This document shows positions 59,901 through 64,000 of a stretch of DNA of 64,000 bases, in pieces. This stretch comes from Flavobacterium album (GTDB taxonomy: Bacteria > Bacteroidota > Bacteroidia > Flavobacteriales > Flavobacteriaceae): the NCBI RefSeq assembly GCF_003096035.1, contig NZ_CP029186.1, forward strand, positions 943,001-1,007,000. The letters run 5' to 3'. A model generated the notes under the pieces. It searched no databases. It was not told the DNA's origin and was given only the letters and a program-made list of their open reading frames with translations. Made by a program: the position numbers and the translations under genes. Position 1 is the first letter of the stretch. Every line of letters starts with the position of its first letter.

Positions 59901-62900
59901 TAAACGGATCGGCTCAGCAAACGCTTGTGCCGGGCACGTATAACAACGTTACCATCAGCAATGCTGCGGGTGCGGTCGTGACTATTGGCAACGCCACCAT
60001 CAACGGAATACTATCATTGCCTAACGCCAATCCATCGGCTACGCTCGGAAGCTTGTCAACAGGCAGCAATACGCTGTTTTTAGGACCCGATGCTACTACT
60101 TCCGGTATTGGGGAGGTAAGCGGTATTGTTACACACAACACAGGCATTATAGCGAATAAACTATACAACTTCGGGTACCGATATACCTCAATACTTTTCC
60201 CTCCTGTAGGAACGCTGCCAACATCGATGAGCCTTAAAATAGAACTCGGAGTAACACCTACGAACAAAACAGATGCAGTGTCAAGAAGGTATGAATTCAT
60301 CCAGACCGGTGGTACGGGCACTAAGGCGATCATTACGTCGCATTACCTTGATACCGAGCTTAACGGAAACACCGAGAGCAGGCTGGTAGACTATGTTGTG
60401 CCAATTGGGGCAGGAAGCGCTATAGAGCAAAGCCGTACCAACTACAGTACTATTAATAATTTTGTTGAGCTATCGAATGTTAATGTGGCTTTCTTCGGAT
60501 CAACATTTGGCACATACCAGCTTGGTTTTGCCAATTCGCAGGCCGCTACACTGGTGTGGAATGGTTCGGTAAGTAACTCATGGACAACAGCGGCTAACTG
60601 GACACCTACAGGAAGCCCTTCGTTTGCGACAAACGTAATAATACCGGATGCTGCGACAACACCTAACGTCCCTACTTACAACGACGGGTCGGAAGTAGCC
60701 ACGATGTCTATTGAGTTGGGTGGGATACTGAATGCGCCTGCCGCCTCAACTTTTACCGTAAAGGGCACAAGCGGTGCATGGATCAACAAAGGTACTTTCA
60801 ACCCATCTACAGGTACCGTGGTGTTTGACAATAACAGCAATGCTGCCGATGCTACCATTGCAGGTGTTACAACCTTTAATAACCTTACCGTAAATTCAGG
60901 GACTACGCTCAGGGCGCTTACAAATGCCGATATTCGCCTTGCAGGTACATTTACGAAAACAGGTACCTTTATAACAGGCGCGATACACAGTACATTCCGT
61001 TACACCGGAACCAACCAGACTGTGGTTACGCCAAACGGTGCCCAGTCCTCGTACCACAACCTCGTAATAAGCGGTACAGGTGCTGTTTTCCCGACAACTC
61101 TAAATATAAATGGCGACCTCACTATCAACAATACTGTAGATTTTACCGGAAAAACCATCGCAATGACAGGTATTGAAGAAGAAGGCCAAAGGATATTAGG
61201 TACTGTAAATCCTGTATTCAATAACCTTACGATAAACAATACCGCAGCCGATGTGTCGTTAGCTACAAACATCACAGTAGCCGGGACACTGACACTAACT
61301 TCCGGAAGGCTGAATATCATCGACAACAACCTTACCCTTGGTACAAACGCTGTCGCAGGGACTTTCTCTTCTACAAGCATGATTGAATCTGATGGGAATG
61401 GTGTGGTGAGAAGGCCGTATACCGGAACGGGATCTTACTTCTTCCCTGTGGGAGAGGGTATTGACACCAAAGTATATTCGCCAATAGCCGTAAACATAAC
61501 ATCAGGAACTTTCAGCGGCGCCTATGTAAGCGTAAATATGAGGGATGCAAAACATCCGAATAATAATAGCCTTACAAACTACCTCACGCATTATTGGAAC
61601 GTGACACAGACCGGAATAACCAATGCGGTTGCGACAGTTACAGCTAATTATACCCCTGAGGATATCGTGGGTTCTGAAAACAATATCGCAGCAGCCCAGC
61701 TTAATGGCACCTTTAACGTAAGCAGTAACCCGTGGATCAAGTACAGCCTGTTCTCTGGCGGTACATTAACTGCCGCCAATGCAACGCTTACAGCAGGCCA
61801 GACCTCTTCTTTTACAGGCATCAATTCTTCTGCAGTTGTGGTGGATATTACGGGTGAAGGCGCATTTTGCCAGGGCGATGCGGTTACGCTTTCAGCTGAT
61901 GTTTCCGGCGGCACCACGCCTTACAGCTATACATGGTCGGGCGGCCTCGGAACAGGCGCAACGGCTACACCTCCTACGGCATCTGCAGGAACCACAACAT
62001 ATACCCTGACCGTGAGGGATGCCAATGGTATTGCTTCAACTGATACGGCCAATGTGACGGTTACTACAGCTCCTGTGGCCGGTACACTTAGCAGCAGCCA
62101 GGAGATATGTGCCAATACCACACCTGCCAATGTAACGCTGACAGGGTACAACGGAACGATCGTTCGTTGGGAACGTTCTACATCAACCGCATTTACCAAC
62201 CCGGCGTTTATTGCGAGTACATCGGCAACATTAACCGGTGCACAGATAGGCAGCAACCTGACCTCGACAAGGTATATAAGGGCCGTGGTACAAAATGGCT
62301 CGTGCCCGATAGTATATTCTAATGCGATCGAGATCAAGGTAAGCTCTACCACATGGGATGGTACCTGGAGCAACGGCGTGCCGACAGCAACCACGGCAGT
62401 AATATTCAATTCGGATTATACCCTTACTGCAGATATGTCTGCCTGTACGGTGGTTGTAAATACCGGCGCTAATGTTGTTGTGCCATCAGGATTCAACATG
62501 ACGGTAAACGGCGCGGTAACCGTAAACGGAGGAACATTTACGGTACAAAATAATGCGAACCTGGTACAGGTACAAAATGTAAGCAATACCGGGAACATCA
62601 GCGTTATAAAGAACAGCTCGCCTATATACAGACTTGATTACACGATGTGGTCATCGCCGGTGGCAGGGCCTACGCTTGAACAGTTTTCTCCTATGACGCT
62701 GCCTAACCGTTTTTACCACTACAATCCTGTGAGCGACGCCTATGCCACCGTACCGGGAAGCACACCATTTGATAACGGTGTAGGCTACCTCATCCGTGTG
62801 GCCAACGACCATACGCCTTTTGTAAATGCCGGCACTCCGGGCACAATATGGACAGGTACCTTTACCGGCGTACCGCACAATGGTAACATAAACGTTGCGG

Positions 62901-63949
62901 TTACTCCATCCGGAGGCGGGGTAAGAGGCTATAATGCTGTAGGTAACCCTTATCCGTCGTCTATAAATATTGCCGATTTCTATGCGGCAAATGCGAATAA
63001 CCTGGGAACCGATACCTCCATATACTTCTGGAGGAAGAAAAATGATGCCACAGCTTCGAGCTATGCATCGCTTACACTCGCGGCTTACATAAGTAACAGC
63101 GCATTGGGCGGGGATACCAGCAACGGCGTGTTCAGCAATCCTAACCAAAGCAGCCAGTGGGTGATCAATACAGCCCAGGGCTTCATCGTTCAGGCTAAAA
63201 CAAGCACTATCGCTTTCACCAATGCGATGCGTAGGGGCGTGAACAATGGGCAGTTCTTCAGGAGTGCACAGGATGCGTCAATATCGCGACTTTGGCTGAA
63301 CCTTAACGGCCTTCAGGGCGAATTTAGCCAGATGGCTGTAGCTTACACCGAAAACACTACGACTGGCCTTGATTATGGCTGGGACGGAAGGGCGCTTACC
63401 GATGGCGAAGTAGCGGTTTACTCTCTTGCCGAAGGATCGCAACTGGGTATCCAGGCAAGGCCGGCATTTGATGCTTTGGATGTAGTGCCGGTAGAATATA
63501 AAATTACCAATGCAGGTACCTACACCCTATTGCTAGACCATGTGGATGGCGTATTTACGGAAGGACAGGACATTTTCGTAAAGGATAACTTCTTAGGCGG
63601 CGCAACACACAACCTTACGGAGAGCCCTTATGAATTTACTACAGAGGCCGGTACCATAACAGGGCGTTTTGACATCGTGTATGCCGAAACCCTTGGTACA
63701 GCCAACCCTGTAGCTGAAAGCAACAAGATCCTTGTCTACAAGCAGGGCAATGCCATCAATATCAGCTCCGGCAATGTAGATATGAAGTCGGTTTCCGTGT
63801 ATGATACCCGCGGAAGGCTTTTATACAGTGCCGATGATATCAACGCTGCAACAACAGCTATAACCGGATTGCAATTGCAGGAACAGATGCTTATCGTAGA
63901 GATTACGACTGCATCGGGTACCAGGACAAGCAGGAAAATAATTTTTTAG
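56960..63949 (+). CDS. Giant T9SS type A sorting domain-containing protein, 2329 aa
   Basis: It has a signal peptide (NFIALLVLAITCIVP..LSAQ), then a lectin-like N-terminal region, an IPT/TIG domain (about 275-355, ITTLSPPSRIAGTGAFNL), a beta domain with VYVRAKNTTPGVYSGNI, an FN3 domain (about 475-590), a choice-of-anchor domain, long stretches of beta-helix-like autotransporter-type repeats (TLTVNELQTLNMG, NNGIITTQNT, NNLTINNTAADVSL), an SprB-like PKD segment (YSYTWSGGLGTGATA) and a C-terminal type A sorting domain (last ~75 residues: ILVYKQGNAINISSG, VSVYDTRGRLLY, IVEITTASGTRTSRKIIF). It should be exported by T9SS and, as type A, linked to the surface A-LPS. An adhesin role is inferred. No enzyme motif is seen. 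Confidence 0.92.
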   Translation: MNRKLLNFIALLVLAITCIVPTRLSAQTTTVFSSDFNTSAGTTYSTVNGAIGTSTTWSLLRSGSDFGARINSGYLALTNDATGSSNVSGWALAYTSGALASPYNTTLSSNPGLVTWTFNMRQIRSNPSGTASGYYANAFILAGTSNTTATTGSGYAVILGQSGKTDRLRLIRYTAGIRTSSDLLTSTTAGLGDFGNQYLSVRITFNPATGVWEMFVRNDGSVFQDPAAGSLTSQGTVTNTTSAGTALPLIGAYWNGGTKRNQTSFFDNIKVTVATPFITTLSPPSRIAGTGAFNLVVGGSNFTAASVVRWNGSNRTTTYNSSTGQLTAAILATDIATAGTAAITVQTGTAISNSVTFTIDQLNVPTISPSTNVLPSFTTITGTASAAQSFTTTGTNLTGSITASAPANFEVSLNSGSGYAAQITTIPAATTTVYVRAKNTTPGVYSGNITLSTAGGVSKFVAVSAVVLSTEPTTSASSIAFSNVTSISFTTGWTPGNGTNRLVVMRSGSAVNALPVDGVSYTASTVFASGSDLGGGNYVVYNGTSNSVTVTELSPTTTYYVSIFDFNGSGGTENYRTTSPLTGSRATLNAPAGLQITALNTINTITFDSSVEGVNNNTFNGGGLSPIPEQGELNSNGIAISGFSIGDIAFGGDSPEDTTYDSGQSDGGEVDAGLYAFQVLPGNYALGVQPAAGEFSPGTITLKFQNQTASTITSVSVGYKIYVYNDEAGSNSLNLSYSTTATGTYTALPSVNFTTTAAPDATPGWKAYYKVVTIPITVASNNYGFIRWSGAAVSGTAYDEIAIDDIVVVGNPTSTFASLSGTAETFTVAGNAMLSGATTVNGDIAFLNNSYLAIGANTLTLSGTVTNTTAGGLRGSASGSLVVNGLVSPTLSFDQTTAGTTNLLNNLTIATTNANTVTAGNTFGVAGTLTVNELQTLNMGTNALSGALTTIVNNGIITTQNTSSTPLPTGKTWGGTGTVTLNGSAQQTLVPGTYNNVTISNAAGAVVTIGNATINGILSLPNANPSATLGSLSTGSNTLFLGPDATTSGIGEVSGIVTHNTGIIANKLYNFGYRYTSILFPPVGTLPTSMSLKIELGVTPTNKTDAVSRRYEFIQTGGTGTKAIITSHYLDTELNGNTESRLVDYVVPIGAGSAIEQSRTNYSTINNFVELSNVNVAFFGSTFGTYQLGFANSQAATLVWNGSVSNSWTTAANWTPTGSPSFATNVIIPDAATTPNVPTYNDGSEVATMSIELGGILNAPAASTFTVKGTSGAWINKGTFNPSTGTVVFDNNSNAADATIAGVTTFNNLTVNSGTTLRALTNADIRLAGTFTKTGTFITGAIHSTFRYTGTNQTVVTPNGAQSSYHNLVISGTGAVFPTTLNINGDLTINNTVDFTGKTIAMTGIEEEGQRILGTVNPVFNNLTINNTAADVSLATNITVAGTLTLTSGRLNIIDNNLTLGTNAVAGTFSSTSMIESDGNGVVRRPYTGTGSYFFPVGEGIDTKVYSPIAVNITSGTFSGAYVSVNMRDAKHPNNNSLTNYLTHYWNVTQTGITNAVATVTANYTPEDIVGSENNIAAAQLNGTFNVSSNPWIKYSLFSGGTLTAANATLTAGQTSSFTGINSSAVVVDITGEGAFCQGDAVTLSADVSGGTTPYSYTWSGGLGTGATATPPTASAGTTTYTLTVRDANGIASTDTANVTVTTAPVAGTLSSSQEICANTTPANVTLTGYNGTIVRWERSTSTAFTNPAFIASTSATLTGAQIGSNLTSTRYIRAVVQNGSCPIVYSNAIEIKVSSTTWDGTWSNGVPTATTAVIFNSDYTLTADMSACTVVVNTGANVVVPSGFNMTVNGAVTVNGGTFTVQNNANLVQVQNVSNTGNISVIKNSSPIYRLDYTMWSSPVAGPTLEQFSPMTLPNRFYHYNPVSDAYATVPGSTPFDNGVGYLIRVANDHTPFVNAGTPGTIWTGTFTGVPHNGNINVAVTPSGGGVRGYNAVGNPYPSSINIADFYAANANNLGTDTSIYFWRKKNDATASSYASLTLAAYISNSALGGDTSNGVFSNPNQSSQWVINTAQGFIVQAKTSTIAFTNAMRRGVNNGQFFRSAQDASISRLWLNLNGLQGEFSQMAVAYTENTTTGLDYGWDGRALTDGEVAVYSLAEGSQLGIQARPAFDALDVVPVEYKITNAGTYTLLLDHVDGVFTEGQDIFVKDNFLGGATHNLTESPYEFTTEAGTITGRFDIVYAETLGTANPVAESNKILVYKQGNAINISSGNVDMKSVSVYDTRGRLLYSADDINAATTAITGLQLQEQMLIVEITTASGTRTSRKIIF

Positions 63950-64000
63950 CGTCTGCTCCCCCAAATTAATTCTTATATGAATTAGAAACCGGGCCTTAGG

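Overview
The window comes from a member of the Bacteroidota, almost certainly Flavobacteriaceae. The evidence is type IX secretion (T9SS) substrates of both the type A and type B sorting classes, a PorP/SprF protein, lineage-specific families (DUF2480, DUF3078, DUF4837), a full SUF Fe-S operon, and many promoters of the Bacteroidota form TTG-N19..22-TAnnTTTG with very short leaders. There is one tRNA (Ala, GGC). I see no rRNA operon, CRISPR array, transposase or prophage.

Layout. 1-3540: the tail of a secreted adhesin-like lipoprotein, a small lipoprotein, tRNA-Ala, an enoyl-CoA hydratase, a 2OG-Fe(II) oxygenase and QueD. 3821-14613 (minus): a three-gene T9SS cassette made of a 2595-residue type B secreted protein, a PorP/SprF outer-membrane protein and a TPR-PD40-OmpA protein. 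14787-18039: HflX, a frameshifted TetR regulator and an MFS exporter. 18121-36591: the SUF Fe-S assembly genes (minus), interrupted by an 8.9-kb heme-acquisition block between sufS and sufD (hmuTUVS on plus; DsbA-like, lipoprotein, HmuY and a TonB receptor on minus), by a YoeB toxin-antitoxin pair between sufB and sufC, and by a four-helix-bundle gene between sufC and sufD. 36722-42347: a small cytosolic protein, an MBL-fold hydrolase, an S8 protease, an M1 peptidase and a small secreted protein. 42557-44340: a LexA/CI-like self-cleaving regulator and an AT-rich patch of orphan immunity genes (Imm22, a broken immunity-like gene and a 67-residue orphan). 44400-56216: rnpA, CtpA, Kup, a double OmpA-domain protein, ElaA, DUF4837, an MltD-like LysM transglycosylase, Pgk, HolB and DoxX. 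56960-63949: a 2329-residue type A T9SS substrate.

The most interesting signal is regulatory. Four related 19-bp sites lie at the promoters of the suf operon, of hmuR and of hmuT. Three of them sit immediately downstream of the -7 box and the fourth next to the hmuR -33 box. Together with the physical nesting of heme uptake inside the suf locus, this suggests one iron-responsive repressor couples Fe-S assembly to heme uptake. Other points are near-leaderless promoters for rnpA and holB, a TetR operator-like palindrome in front of a regulator broken in a T-run, a perfect 20-bp palindrome in front of the MBL hydrolase, a strictly periodic 246-bp A/B repeat array, and heptamer repeats that recur just upstream of suf start codons.

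Five long reading frames begin with a TTG or GTG that lies inside a promoter element. I moved those starts downstream.
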